Numbered from the stretch's first letter, positions 17,833 to 27,399 are shown. The stretch: 64,000 bases of DNA from Cytophaga aurantiaca DSM 3654 (GCF_000379725.1 NZ_KB903632.1:62001-126000), one strand, 5' to 3'. The notes: generated by a model from the sequence alone, not told the origin. A program made the numbers and translations.

Positions 17833-18975
17833 CTACTGTCCACTAACAGGCACAACAACCGGTAGTTCTTCTATCACCGTTGCTTTCAGCTTCACTATTA
17901 CGATCGGGTTCGCAGCATCTGTTGAAAAAATACTGATCATTTTATCTTCTACACCCAAACGATCATTTGTATCAAAAACAATTTTAATAGTAGTTGATGC
18001 GCCGGGTTTTAATGTGACTTTATCAGCAAAGGCTTCTATACACGAACATGATGTGCGTACAGAACGAATCGTTAAGTCTGCCATTCCTGAATTGGTAATG
18101 CGTATTTCTCTTGTCGTTTTCTCATTTGTTTTGATTGAACCGAAATCAACAAATGTTTTATCAACCAGAATTTTTGGGCCCGTAACGGAAGCTTCTTCAG
18201 CAGGTGTATAAGTATCTTTTATTGTAGCAGTCAATACCAACGGCACTTTCGTCACCGTACTTCCCGACAAAAACAATACTTCAACCTGCTCAGCAAAATA
18301 ACCCAGATTAGGAACATCCTTGGTATTCAACGAAACTTTGATCACACCGCGTTGTTTTGATTCAATTTTAGTTGGCAGTAAAACAACCTTCATATATGCC
18401 GGCAATTTCATTTTATCCGCTTGAATTAAAATGGTCTGACTTCCTGAATTGTAAACAGGAATCTCCATACTTACCGGACTCTTTGTAGACACAACTCCAA
18501 AATTGGCGTAATTTTTTTGCAGATAAATATTGTTGTATTTAAAAGAAGACGTGCGCTCCCATTCCGGCAATGGCTGCGGAGACGGAGTTACATAGCCTTG
18601 TACATATAAATTAATTGGCGCCTTTGAAGCATTACCTTTGACCGTAACTTTTTGATTGAATACGCCGGGATGATTTACCAGATCTACATACAACACAATC
18701 TGACCTTTTCCACCTGCATGTATGGTATCCGTTGGATAGTCCGGTGTGATGCATCCGCAGGAAGGATCTACATTTTCAATAATAAAATGTTCCGGACCAA
18801 GATTTACGAATTTAAAGGTGTGCGATAAAACACCTTGTTCTTCTTTCACCGGACCAAAATTAATAAGCGTATCAGAAAACTCTAAGTGTCCAATCTCTTT
18901 AATGGTTTGAGCTTGGGCAACAGCTGAAAAATATACACTCAATAAAAGTGTGCTTACGGTTAGGATGAACTTCAT
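17833..18975 (-). CDS. Secreted protein with two DUF1573 domains
   Basis: 380 residues with a clear Sec signal peptide (LLLSVYFSAVAQAQ, cleavage near residue 22). Two DUF1573/ASH-like immunoglobulin-fold domains are visible: residues about 32-130 (INFGPVKEEQGVLSHTFKF, DPSCGCITPDYP) and about 270-368 (VDFGSIKTNEKTTREIRITN, RTSCSCIEAF). Each carries the typical CxC pair. The middle region is a diverged third sandwich. The family is very common in Bacteroidota, exported, with no established biochemical role. The promoter is expected between this gene and trpS, where CTAG-family repeat A1 sits. Confidence 0.85.
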   Translation of the reverse strand: MKFILTVSTLLLSVYFSAVAQAQTIKEIGHLEFSDTLINFGPVKEEQGVLSHTFKFVNLGPEHFIIENVDPSCGCITPDYPTDTIHAGGKGQIVLYVDLVNHPGVFNQKVTVKGNASKAPINLYVQGYVTPSPQPLPEWERTSSFKYNNIYLQKNYANFGVVSTKSPVSMEIPVYNSGSQTILIQADKMKLPAYMKVVLLPTKIESKQRGVIKVSLNTKDVPNLGYFAEQVEVLFLSGSTVTKVPLVLTATIKDTYTPAEEASVTGPKILVDKTFVDFGSIKTNEKTTREIRITNSGMADLTIRSVRTSCSCIEAFADKVTLKPGASTTIKIVFDTNDRLGVEDKMISIFSTDAANPIVIVKLKATVIEELPVVVPVSGQ

Positions 18976-19007
18976 GTAAATAAACAGTTATAGTCAAAGA
19001 TAGTAAA

Positions 19008-19098
19008 TTTAGTTACTAGTTACTAGGTACTAGCTTCTAGTTACTAGACAATAAACTATTTCAGTATCTAGTAACTGGAAACTGGCAACTAGTAACTA
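19008..19098. repeat. CTAG-family inverted-repeat spacer (copy A1)
   Basis: Left arm of CTAGTTACTAG-type units (19010-19048), loop ACAATAAACTATTTC, right arm with CTAGTAACTGG and CAACTAGTAACT (19068-19098). Bases 19081-19098 are identical to 27553-27570, and 19037-19053 to 27417-27433. A TATATTTG box (TAnnTTTG type) at 19097-19104 overlaps its right edge and may be the trpS -7 element; no good -33 match is present. Confidence 0.78.
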
Positions 19099-19124
19099 TA
19101 TTTGTTCATTAACCAATACACAAT

Positions 19125-20093
19125 ATGGCCAGAATTTTAACAGGCATACAAAGCAGCGGCAGACCACATCTAGGTAATTTATTGGGTGCAATCCTCCCTG
19201 CAATTGAATTGTCCAATACACCGGGTAATGAGTCTTTATTTTTCATTGCAGATTTGCATACACTTACCTCATTAAAAGATGGAGCAGTACGCAAAGCCAA
19301 TACGCATGCAGCAGCTGCAGCCTGGCTTGCATTTGGTTTCGATACAGATAAAAATATATTCTTTAAGCAATCAGATCTTCCTCAGGTATGTGAATTGACG
19401 TGGATTTTAAATTGCTTTACGCCTTATCCAATGCTGGCAAATGCGCATTCATTCAAAGATAAATCGAGCAAATTATCGGATGTAAATGCAGGGTTGTTTG
19501 TCTATCCGGTATTGATGGCGGCAGATATTTTAATGTACAATGCGGAGATTGTGCCTGTTGGTAAAGATCAGATCCAGCACCTGGAAATTGCCCGCGATAT
19601 TGCTTCGGCTTTTAATAAACAATACGGCGAAACCTTTGTATTGCCGAAGGAGAAAGTGGATAACAATGTTATGACAATCCCGGGTATCGACGGACAAAAA
19701 ATGAGTAAGTCGTACAACAACTACATTGATATCTTTGTCTCTGAAAAAGAATTACTGAAAGTAGTTAAGACTATTGTTACAGACAGCAAAGGATTGGAAG
19801 AACCGAAAGATCCGGATACCTGTAATGTTTATAAAATATATTCACTGGTAGCTGACAAAGATCAGATCACAGACATTCGTGCGAAATATCAGGCAGGTGG
19901 TTTCGGATACGGCCATGCCAAGCAGGCCTTATTTGACGTCCTTTGGACGAAATATGCGAAAGAGCGTGAATTGTTTAATTATTATATGAACAACACCCAC
20001 GAAATTGATGCGAAGTTAAAAGCCGGTGCTGAAAAAGCCTGGGCGATAGGAAGTAAAGTATTTGCAGATGTTAAAGAGAAGGTCGGTTATTAA
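19125..20093 (+). CDS. trpS: Tryptophanyl-tRNA synthetase
   Basis: 322 residues, class I synthetase. It charges tRNA-Trp in the cytoplasm. The HIGH-equivalent is SGRPHLGNLLGA at residues 10-21 and the KMSKS loop is GQKMSKSYNN near residue 193. Trp-specific features include NCFTPYPMLANAHSFKDK and YPVLMAADILMYNAEIVPVG followed by DQIQHLE. It is a single-gene unit, ended by a strong bidirectional hairpin. Confidence 0.96.
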   Translation: MARILTGIQSSGRPHLGNLLGAILPAIELSNTPGNESLFFIADLHTLTSLKDGAVRKANTHAAAAAWLAFGFDTDKNIFFKQSDLPQVCELTWILNCFTPYPMLANAHSFKDKSSKLSDVNAGLFVYPVLMAADILMYNAEIVPVGKDQIQHLEIARDIASAFNKQYGETFVLPKEKVDNNVMTIPGIDGQKMSKSYNNYIDIFVSEKELLKVVKTIVTDSKGLEEPKDPDTCNVYKIYSLVADKDQITDIRAKYQAGGFGYGHAKQALFDVLWTKYAKERELFNYYMNNTHEIDAKLKAGAEKAWAIGSKVFADVKEKVGY

Positions 20094-20114
20094 ACAAAAT
20101 AAATTTCATACTAT

Positions 20115-20155
20115 AAAAAAGCCCTATAAGAAATGAAAACTTATAGGGCTTTTTC
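20115..20155 (+). terminator. Bidirectional terminator between trpS and the 20174 gene
   Basis: AAAAAAGCCCTATAAG (20115-20130) pairs with CTTATAGGGCTTTTT (20140-20154), loop of about nine bases. It has A-runs and T-runs on both sides, so it can serve both convergent genes. Confidence 0.88.
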
Positions 20156-20173
20156 ATGTATTGAGCGAGCAGG

Positions 20174-20599
20174 TTATTGACCTTCTCCCCAAACAACTAC
20201 CTTTTTATCTTTACCCGTTATTAAGACCAATCTCAATGGATTTGGTACAAATATCAAACGTGTATCTGTATTTTTAAACTTTCCGCTTTCAACCAATACG
20301 CCTTGATCTGCAGCGATCTCAAACTGCTGACTTCCATCTGCATTTTTTGCTACAGGTTTATAATATGCACCAACATAAGCAATTGGCAATAACACATCGT
20401 TATCTGCATCGATCTTCACATGTACCTGATCCAGAACTTCTTCTAATTCATCTCCGTACGCATCTAAAAAATCATCTTCCATATCATGCAACTCTTCTTC
20501 AATGTCATCATAATCCTTATGATCGTAAGTAAGTGCATTCAATTCGTTCTTTTTAAGAACAATTGCTTCTAAATCTTTATTTAATTGTTTTAAATCCAT
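20174..20599 (-). CDS. Uncharacterised acidic coiled-coil protein
   Basis: 141 residues, no signal peptide. Residues 1-60 are helical and strongly acidic (IEEELHDMEDDFLDAYG, ELEEVLDQV), probably a coiled coil. The rest is beta-rich with LLPIAYVGAYYKP and LVPNPLRLVLI-like strands. The gene has normal composition and a plausible start. I believe similar short proteins occur in other Cytophagales, but I cannot name a family. Convergent with trpS and divergent from the phosphomutase gene. Confidence 0.75.
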   Translation of the reverse strand: MDLKQLNKDLEAIVLKKNELNALTYDHKDYDDIEEELHDMEDDFLDAYGDELEEVLDQVHVKIDADNDVLLPIAYVGAYYKPVAKNADGSQQFEIAADQGVLVESGKFKNTDTRLIFVPNPLRLVLITGKDKKVVVWGEGQ

Positions 20600-20774
20600 T
20601 CGAAGTTAATGTGTAGAATTTCCTCCAAGGTAAGGGAATCCCTTCTTTTTTTGAAACCTTCTGCACTTTTTTTTCCAAAATTCAGGTAAAAACGTTATTT
20701 TAATAATACCGTATAATAATTCGATTTATATTGTAGAAATTTTAGTACCCATTAAATACTTAGTTTTAATTGTT

Positions 20775-22535
20775 ATGAGCGAAATCACGACACAATTGCC
20801 AAAGGCAGACGATGCAACCAAAAAGAAAATTCAGACATGGCTGACCGGCAGTTATGATGCAGATACAAAAAAACAAATTCAATCTTTGGTAGACGCAGGA
20901 AAAGAAGATGAATTGATCGAATGTTTTTATAAAGATCTTGAATTTGGTACAGGTGGTTTGCGTGGACTTATGGGTGTTGGTTCAAACAGAATGAACAAAT
21001 ATACCATTGGTGCTGCTACTCAAGGTTTATGTAATTATTTAAAAAAGAATTTCCCGGGCCAGTCATTAAAAGCGGCAATTGCCCATGACAGCAGAAATAA
21101 CTCAGATTTTTTTGCTCGTACTACGGCTGAAGTTTTTGCAGCAAACGGCATCAAAGTATATTTTTTCAAAGCGCTACGTTCTACTCCGGAACTTTCATTT
21201 GCCATCCGTCACTTCGGCTGTCAGACGGGTGTAGTACTTACAGCTTCCCACAATCCAAAAGAATACAACGGCTATAAAGCATACTGGAACGATGGTGCAC
21301 AAGTAATCGCTCCGCATGATAAAAACATTATTACAGAAGTTCAGAAAATTTCAAGCATCGACGATGTTAACTTCAAAGCAGATCAATCATTGATTACAGA
21401 GATCGGTGAAGAAGTTGATAATGCATATTTAAATGAAATTAAAAAACTGACAGTATCTCCGGATGCAATCAAACGTCAGAAGGATATGAAGATCGTCTTC
21501 ACTCCTATTCACGGTACAGGTATCGTTTTGGTTCCTGAAATATTAAAACGTTTCGGTTTTGAGAATGTACGTGTAGTGCAGGAACAAGCTGTTCCGGATG
21601 GCAACTTCCCTACGGTAGTTTATCCGAATCCTGAAGAGAAGGATGCTTTGAGCTTAGCTGTAAAGCAGGCTACAGAATGGGATGCAGACTTAGTAATGGC
21701 TACCGACCCGGATGCGGATCGCGTGGGTATTGCTATTAAAAATGATAAAAATGAATTCCAGTTATTAAACGGAAATCAGACAGGTAGTTTATTGATCCTA
21801 TACATGCTGCAGGCATGGAAGAATGCAAACAAAATCACAGGCAAAGAATTTATTGTTAAGACAATTGTTACAACCGACCTGATCGAAAAGATCGCTACTA
21901 AGTTTGGTGTTAAGTATTACAACACACTTACAGGTTTCAAATACATTGCTGCAAAAATTAAAGAGCTTGAAGGCAAAGAACAATTCATTGCGGGCGGCGA
22001 AGAGAGCTACGGTTATTTGATCGGCGATAGCGTGCGTGATAAGGATGCGATCGCATCGTGTGCGTTCATTGCTGAAATGGTAGCCTATGCAAAAGATCAA
22101 GGCAAATCATTATACGACACGTTGCTTGATATGTATGTAGAATATGGTTTCTACAAAGAGAACCTGATCTCCTTAACAAAGAAAGGTAAATCGGGAGCAG
22201 AAGAAATTCAAACCATGATGAAAGAACTTCGTGCGACACCTCCGAAAACATTGAGCGGTTCTCCGGTTGAATGGATGTTTGATTACGACAGTCAGCTTGC
22301 AACAAACATTATTACTGGTGCAACTAAGAAAATTGAATTGCCGCAGGAAAATGTACTTCAGTTTAAAACAGCTGATGGTACACTAGTATCCGCGAGGCCT
22401 TCAGGTACAGAGCCGAAGATCAAGTTCTATTTCAGTGTAAACGAACCGTTGGCATCGAGAGCAGAATTTGCAGCCGTTGATAAAAAATTAGATGCGAAGA
22501 TTCAGACCTTGATTAGTGATTTGAAATTGGCGTAA
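20775..22535 (+). CDS. Phosphoglucomutase/phosphomannomutase (alpha-D-phosphohexomutase)
   Basis: 586 residues. It interconverts hexose 1- and 6-phosphates via a phosphoserine. Four domains are visible: the start with ECFYKDLEFGTGGLRGLMG; the catalytic loop VVLTASHNPKEYNGYKAYW with active Ser near residue 159; the metal loop MATDPDADRVGIAIK; the sugar loop GGEESYGYLIGDSVRDKDA; and the phosphate-binding SARPSGTEPKIKFY in domain 4. The length and FGTGGLRG motif place it in the long PgcA/PGM2-like branch, so phosphoglucomutase or phosphopentomutase activity is likely. Confidence 0.92.
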   Translation: MSEITTQLPKADDATKKKIQTWLTGSYDADTKKQIQSLVDAGKEDELIECFYKDLEFGTGGLRGLMGVGSNRMNKYTIGAATQGLCNYLKKNFPGQSLKAAIAHDSRNNSDFFARTTAEVFAANGIKVYFFKALRSTPELSFAIRHFGCQTGVVLTASHNPKEYNGYKAYWNDGAQVIAPHDKNIITEVQKISSIDDVNFKADQSLITEIGEEVDNAYLNEIKKLTVSPDAIKRQKDMKIVFTPIHGTGIVLVPEILKRFGFENVRVVQEQAVPDGNFPTVVYPNPEEKDALSLAVKQATEWDADLVMATDPDADRVGIAIKNDKNEFQLLNGNQTGSLLILYMLQAWKNANKITGKEFIVKTIVTTDLIEKIATKFGVKYYNTLTGFKYIAAKIKELEGKEQFIAGGEESYGYLIGDSVRDKDAIASCAFIAEMVAYAKDQGKSLYDTLLDMYVEYGFYKENLISLTKKGKSGAEEIQTMMKELRATPPKTLSGSPVEWMFDYDSQLATNIITGATKKIELPQENVLQFKTADGTLVSARPSGTEPKIKFYFSVNEPLASRAEFAAVDKKLDAKIQTLISDLKLA

Positions 22536-22552
22536 CAAATTAGAAATTATGA

Positions 22553-22591
22553 ATAAAAAAAAGCTCCGGGGAATACTCGGAGCTTTTTTAT
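22553..22591 (+). terminator. Bidirectional terminator after the phosphohexomutase
   Basis: AAAAAGCTCCG pairs with CGGAGCTTTTTT around a short loop (GGGAATACT). It serves convergent genes at 22535 and 22611. Confidence 0.87.
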
Positions 22592-22610
22592 TTATTTCAA
22601 AAGGCAATTC

Positions 22611-23300
22611 TTACCAGAACTTCCACCAAGGCTTAAAGTTTTCAAAATCTGAAAGTTTATTTTCAAGTTTATCAACAGCAGATTCAGGTCTTAAGTCTAC
22701 GTCAACAGAGGTGAATGTATATCCATCCATCATATGAAACGAATTAAAATCTACAGCATCCTCCAAAGGAGTACCAAGATACCTCGCATAAAAATCCATA
22801 CCAAAATCTATCATTGCTCTCTCATTGAAAACAAATTCTCCTTGTCTATATTGAACTTTCCCATCCCATACAATAGCATCTTTTAAAAAAGGCTTTTCAT
22901 GTTCTAAATGTTCTCCAAAACTTACAATTCTTTCATTTTGCTCATTCACCGCTATTAATCGAACAGTCGTTCCCGATTGGATCAATCCGATCCCCCATGC
23001 AATGTTACCAATACTCATAACGTTAATAGCGATTTCAGATGTAGGAAATACGCTTATAAGCTTTTGCTCAAAAGGTGGAGCATAAGGTGCTAATAATTGC
23101 GAAGGAAAATCCAGCAGATTAATAATTAAATGATTGTTGTACGTAGTTATGTAAACTTCATTTGCTGCCGGAACCAGACTTTCGTAATGTGTTTTCGAAG
23201 TTGTTTTAACCAAACCTTTAAAGCCTAGTTTTCGCAGTGTTTCTTGGTAGTTCGTGTTATTAAAATCTTTAACAATTATTGAAGAATATTTCCAACCCAT
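22611..23300 (-). CDS. Uncharacterised cytoplasmic protein
   Basis: 229 residues, no signal peptide or membrane segment. It opens MGWKYSSIIVKDF and closes with an aromatic PWWKFW tail. The predicted alternation of short strands and loops suggests an alpha/beta fold, and one conserved-looking element is GNIAWGIGLIQSG. I do not recognise a family. It stands alone: convergent with the phosphomutase, and separated from the next minus-strand gene by 332 bases. Confidence 0.72.
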   Translation of the reverse strand: MGWKYSSIIVKDFNNTNYQETLRKLGFKGLVKTTSKTHYESLVPAANEVYITTYNNHLIINLLDFPSQLLAPYAPPFEQKLISVFPTSEIAINVMSIGNIAWGIGLIQSGTTVRLIAVNEQNERIVSFGEHLEHEKPFLKDAIVWDGKVQYRQGEFVFNERAMIDFGMDFYARYLGTPLEDAVDFNSFHMMDGYTFTSVDVDLRPESAVDKLENKLSDFENFKPWWKFW

Positions 23301-23548
23301 ATCGTATAGTTTTTATAAGAAGTTATTTCGACAAGGTAATTAAATTAATTCAATGTGAATTAATTTAACGAAATCAATTTGTACATAGTTGATATAGGTT
23401 TAACTCATATTGGGGATCTCCACCTCCAACCTAGCTACAAATCACGCTGCTGTTGCGCAGTCAACGACCCATAAAACTATTAAGCTAAAAAACTTTTTGT
23501 GTTCGCCGCGACGAACACAAAATAGTTACCTGACGAAAGAGCCTAAAC
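23301..23548. other. Intergenic stretch with an isolated perfect hairpin
   Basis: No ORF. At 23495-23522 the arms TTTTGTGTTCG and CGAACACAAAA flank a CCGCGA loop, a perfect 11-base stem with a GC-rich tip. Both sides have short T/A runs, so it could be a terminator remnant or a structured RNA element. The rest, including a locally GC-rich patch at 23420-23465, shows nothing I can interpret. Confidence 0.5.
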
Positions 23549-23590
23549 AAAAAGTGGTCTGAAGAAAATAACTCTTCAGACCACTTTTCA
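23549..23590 (-). terminator. Terminator of the dienelactone hydrolase gene
   Basis: On the minus strand AAAAGTGGTCTGAAGAG and CTTCAGACCACTTTTT pair nearly perfectly, ending in a T-run, about 45 bases past the stop at 23633. Confidence 0.82.
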
Positions 23591-23632
23591 ATTTATTATA
23601 AGCTATCGAAATTTATAACTCATTACGCATAA

Positions 23633-24484
23633 TTACAATAAAAATGCCTTCTTAATAAACGCCACACTCATCCCCCATGCTTCTTTTGTATATGCTTTGT
23701 TATATTGCGGATTGCTCGGATTTGCAAAGGCATGATCCGCATCAAAAATTCTGAAGGTGTAATTTTTATGTGCTGCAGTCAAATCTTTTTTAAATGTTTC
23801 AACCATCTCCGGATTGATCCACTTGTCTTTTGTACCAAAGATACCCAATACATCCCCTTTTAAGGATGTAAGTTTCGCAGGATCTTTTTCCGTCATACCA
23901 TAATACATAACTGTCCCTTTACTTTTGTCGCCTGCCAGGATAGAAGATTGCAACGCCCAGCCGCCACCGAAGCACCAACCCATAGAGATGATCTCTGCTT
24001 TAGTCCCTGCAAATGTAAATGCGCCATTCAAGATAGAAATAATCCGTGCAGCATTTGCTGCGCCCATGTAAGCAGCCGCAGAATCTCTATTCGAAGTAAC
24101 CTTACCATCGTACAGATCCAGTGCCATAATATTTACTTTACCGCCAAGATCCGCATACAATTTATCCGCATCTTTTTTGATGTAATCGTTTAAGCCCCAC
24201 CATTCGTGGATTAGAAATACATATTTATTGCTTGACGACGAAGCTTTAATCATATAGGCATTTGCTTTTTTACCATCTGCAGCATCAAATTGTATCATTG
24301 CACCTTTTGCATCCACCAATGTATATGCCTTGGGAGATTTATGCGCCTTTCTGAAAGCAGCATCTGAACTGAATACAGACATACCTGAATTACTTGCAGC
24401 CGCAACTTTACAGCAGTTCGGCTGTTGAGCAAATGCCGTTGCACCAATTACAATTGAGGCAATTAGTAAAATTATTTTTTTCAT
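23633..24484 (-). CDS. Exported dienelactone hydrolase-family protein
   Basis: 283 residues from the ATG at 24484. The 24520 start would place 12 residues before a perfect signal peptide (KKIILLIASIVIGATAFAQ). The alpha/beta hydrolase core has the DLH nucleophile elbow GWCFGGGWAL (Cys nucleophile), a strand FLIHEWWGLNDYI characteristic of the family, GIFGTKDKWI for the acidic residue, and a late DADHAFANPSNPQYN with the His. The triad Cys-Asp-His is therefore complete. Its export to the periplasm is unusual relative to the classical cytoplasmic aromatic-degradation enzyme, so the substrate is open. Confidence 0.88.
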   Translation of the reverse strand: MKKIILLIASIVIGATAFAQQPNCCKVAAASNSGMSVFSSDAAFRKAHKSPKAYTLVDAKGAMIQFDAADGKKANAYMIKASSSSNKYVFLIHEWWGLNDYIKKDADKLYADLGGKVNIMALDLYDGKVTSNRDSAAAYMGAANAARIISILNGAFTFAGTKAEIISMGWCFGGGWALQSSILAGDKSKGTVMYYGMTEKDPAKLTSLKGDVLGIFGTKDKWINPEMVETFKKDLTAAHKNYTFRIFDADHAFANPSNPQYNKAYTKEAWGMSVAFIKKAFLL

Positions 24485-25497
24485 AGTTGAGTTTATTTGA
24501 GTGTTATAACTGTTAAACATAATTTAGGCAGAATTGTTCGAATTCTATATGCATTAAAAAACGAATATCTTATACACGTGCAATTTGCTGCTGGCGTAAG
24601 TATATTACTCTTAAATTTATTGTATTAAGCTATTAAATCTAAACCTACACGATTTACACTGTATAAATTTAAAAGCACTTTTCATTCATTTTGTTCCTGC
24701 AATTTTCGAACTTTGTATTAGTAATGAAGGCGGGATTAACCTTCTATTTTTTATTGGTTTACCAAGCGCGAGCAAGAATACTTCAGCGCCCTATTTACTC
24801 CACATAATACTCTCACACGGAACATTCACGGAATATAGTCGGAAAATACCCGGAACATCCATGCTTGCACCAGTCTTTATGCATCATTCAGGCATACTCC
24901 TTTCGTACTTCTGCTATACTTTGCTGAGTACTTTTGCTTTGGATTCTCCTACTGTTTTTCTAAATATAACTACTTACTACAAACAGCATGTCCAATGCCT
25001 ACATAGCCGATTACACACTTAATACAGATTTTTTCATTCAAATCACAGATATATTAACAGATTATCCACTTAAAATTCAAATACTATCAACATAAGTATG
25101 CCATCGAAAAAAGGCGTTTATTTATTTAAACAAGCAATCTCTTACTTATCAACCTCCATATTCACACAAAACCAACATTTTATCCATACAGCCAAGCCTG
25201 GTTATAAACATATCTCTAACTGAAAGTTATCCACTATATTTTCGCTTCTGAATCAATTAAAACCGAATCCTTTTATTACCAAAGCATTATTATTGGATTA
25301 TCTCTGCCTATAAGCCTTTTTCAGACACTTTTAAACCAATATCTTTTATTACAGATTGCCCCAAGTGTTTGCCTCAAAAACTTCGTTTTTAGATAAAAAA
25401 TGCGGAAATTTGCACCTCCTTACCTAGAGCACACGATCACGCTTGAGATAAGATTTAACAATTGATTACAAGAACAATTTAAGCATACAAAATTTGC
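24485..25497. other. 1-kb gene-free tract with a cluster of near-consensus DnaA boxes
   Basis: No credible ORF on either strand. Six nine-mers each differ from TTATNCACA at one position, all on the plus strand: TTATACACG 24570, TTATCCACT 25062, ATATTCACA 25158, TTATCCATA 25180, TTATAAACA 25202, TTATCCACT 25227. Five lie within 174 bases. The plus strand is markedly C-rich over G for several hundred bases (for example 25141-25200), and a very AT-rich stretch sits at 24601-24690. This could be a replication origin or DnaA-controlled region, or a long serA leader. No dnaA gene is in the window. Confidence 0.35.
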
Positions 25498-27399
25498 ATG
25501 GAAACAATCGAGAAGGTTCCGTATTTCGTCATTGACTTTGACAGTACATTTACTCAAGTTGAAGCTTTAGATGAATTGGCTACGATTTCATTAGCAGGTA
25601 ATCCAAATCAACAGCAGATCATTCAACAAATCATTGATCTTACCAATCTTGGTATGGAAGGCAAAGGTTCGTTCAGCGAAAACCTTGTTAAAAGATTACA
25701 GCTTGTTAAAGCAAACAGATCTCACCTTGAACCATTGATTGAACTGTTACGCTCTAAAGTTTCCAAATCTGTAAAGCGTAACAAACATTTCTTCCGCGAT
25801 TATGCAGAGCAGATCTACATTGTTTCTTCTGGCTTCAAAGAATTCATCTTGCCGATCGTAACAGAATTCGGCATCAAAGAAGATCACGTACTTGCAAACA
25901 CATTTACGTTCGATAAAGACGACAACATCATTGGCTGCGATTCAAACAATCCGCTTAGTCAGGATAAAGGAAAAATCAAGTTAATGGAAAAACTTGGTTT
26001 GACAGGTGATGTACACGTGATCGGCGATGGCTACACAGACTACGAGATAAGAGGTGCAGGTCTTGCTACTAAATTCTATGCATTCACAGAGAATGTAAGT
26101 CGTGCTGCGGTAATTGCAAAAGCAGACAGCATTGCTCCAAACTTCGACGAAATATTATTCCAGGAAAAACTTCCGATGACGATCTCTTATCCAAAGAATC
26201 GCATTAAAGTTTTATTGTTGGAAAACATTCATACAGACGCTCTCAAATTATTCAGTGGTGAAGGTTATACCGTTGAAGTAATTGCGAGTGCATTGGAAGA
26301 AGATGAATTGATCGAAAAGATCAAAGACGTTTCTATCATTGGTATCCGTTCTAAAACAACGATCACTGCAAAAGTATTGGAGCACGCTCCGAAACTATTA
26401 GCGATCGGTGCATTCTGTATCGGTACAAACCAAATTGATTTAAAGGCTGCACAAAAGAAAGGTGTTGCAGTATTCAATGCACCATTCAGCAATACACGAA
26501 GTGTGGTTGAATTGGCAATCGGTGAGATCATCATGCTTTACAGACGTACGCTTGAGAAGAGTATGCAAATGCACTCCGGTAAGTGGGACAAGTCTGCTAA
26601 GAACTCATTCGAGATCAGAGGTAAGAAATTAGGTCTTGTAGGCTACGGCAACATCGGTTCTCAGCTTTCTGTGATTGCAGAATCACTTGGAATGGTTGTG
26701 TATTACTATGATATCGTTGAAAGACTTTCTCTTGGTAATGCTAAAAAATGCAACACATTAAAAGAATTGTTAAATACGGTAGATGTTGTTTCCTTACACG
26801 TGGACGGAAGACCAAGCAATAAAGGTATTTTCGGTGCGAAGGAATTCAATGAAATGAGACAAGGTTCTATCTTCTTAAACTTAGCGCGCGGACCGGTAAC
26901 GGATCTTAAAGCGTTAGCAGAAAATCTGAAGAGCGGCAAAATCTTAGGCGCTGGTCTGGATGTATACGAATACGAACCAAAAAATAACGACGAAGAATTC
27001 ATCAACGATGTACGAGGCTTACCAAACGTAATTCTTACACCGCACATTGGTGGTTCTACAGAAGAAGCGCAATCAAACATCGGCAACTTCGTACCAAACA
27101 GAATTACGGATTACATCAACAACGGTACAACATTGCACAGTGTTAACTTCCCGAATATTCAGCTACCTGAATTGCAGGAAGGTCATCGTTTCATGCACTT
27201 ACACGAAAACCAACCGGGTGTGCTTGCACAACTAAATAACATATTCGCAAAACACAACATCAACATTTTAGCACAGTACTTAAAAACCAACGAACAGGTT
27301 GGTTATGTAATTACCGACATCGCTAAGATCTACGATAAAGAAGTGTTGAACGAATTAAAAGAAATCCCTGGAACAATCCGTTTCAGAACGTTATACTAG
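25498..27399 (+). CDS. Fused phosphoserine phosphatase / D-3-phosphoglycerate dehydrogenase
   Basis: 633 residues. Residues about 1-225 form a HAD-superfamily phosphoserine phosphatase: nucleophile motif DFDST at 13-17, IVSSGFKEFI motif II region, and GDGYTDYEIRGAG near 178. Residues about 235-545 are 3-phosphoglycerate dehydrogenase: IGIRSKT, Rossmann GLVGYGNIGSQL near 381, NLARGPVTD, and TPHIGGSTEEAQ with the catalytic His. Residues about 560-633 form an ACT domain (HENQPGVLAQLNNIFAKHNI), the likely serine feedback site. The first and last steps of serine synthesis are thus on one chain, with serC directly downstream supplying the middle step. Start at 25498 gives the compact HAD N-terminus. 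Confidence 0.92.
   Translation: METIEKVPYFVIDFDSTFTQVEALDELATISLAGNPNQQQIIQQIIDLTNLGMEGKGSFSENLVKRLQLVKANRSHLEPLIELLRSKVSKSVKRNKHFFRDYAEQIYIVSSGFKEFILPIVTEFGIKEDHVLANTFTFDKDDNIIGCDSNNPLSQDKGKIKLMEKLGLTGDVHVIGDGYTDYEIRGAGLATKFYAFTENVSRAAVIAKADSIAPNFDEILFQEKLPMTISYPKNRIKVLLLENIHTDALKLFSGEGYTVEVIASALEEDELIEKIKDVSIIGIRSKTTITAKVLEHAPKLLAIGAFCIGTNQIDLKAAQKKGVAVFNAPFSNTRSVVELAIGEIIMLYRRTLEKSMQMHSGKWDKSAKNSFEIRGKKLGLVGYGNIGSQLSVIAESLGMVVYYYDIVERLSLGNAKKCNTLKELLNTVDVVSLHVDGRPSNKGIFGAKEFNEMRQGSIFLNLARGPVTDLKALAENLKSGKILGAGLDVYEYEPKNNDEEFINDVRGLPNVILTPHIGGSTEEAQSNIGNFVPNRITDYINNGTTLHSVNFPNIQLPELQEGHRFMHLHENQPGVLAQLNNIFAKHNINILAQYLKTNEQVGYVITDIAKIYDKEVLNELKEIPGTIRFRTLY

Noticed and set aside
19008-19098. 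CTAG repeat as CRISPR, IS end or phage attachment site
   Set aside because: No regular repeat-spacer spacing, no transposase or integrase gene nearby, no target-site duplication visible.
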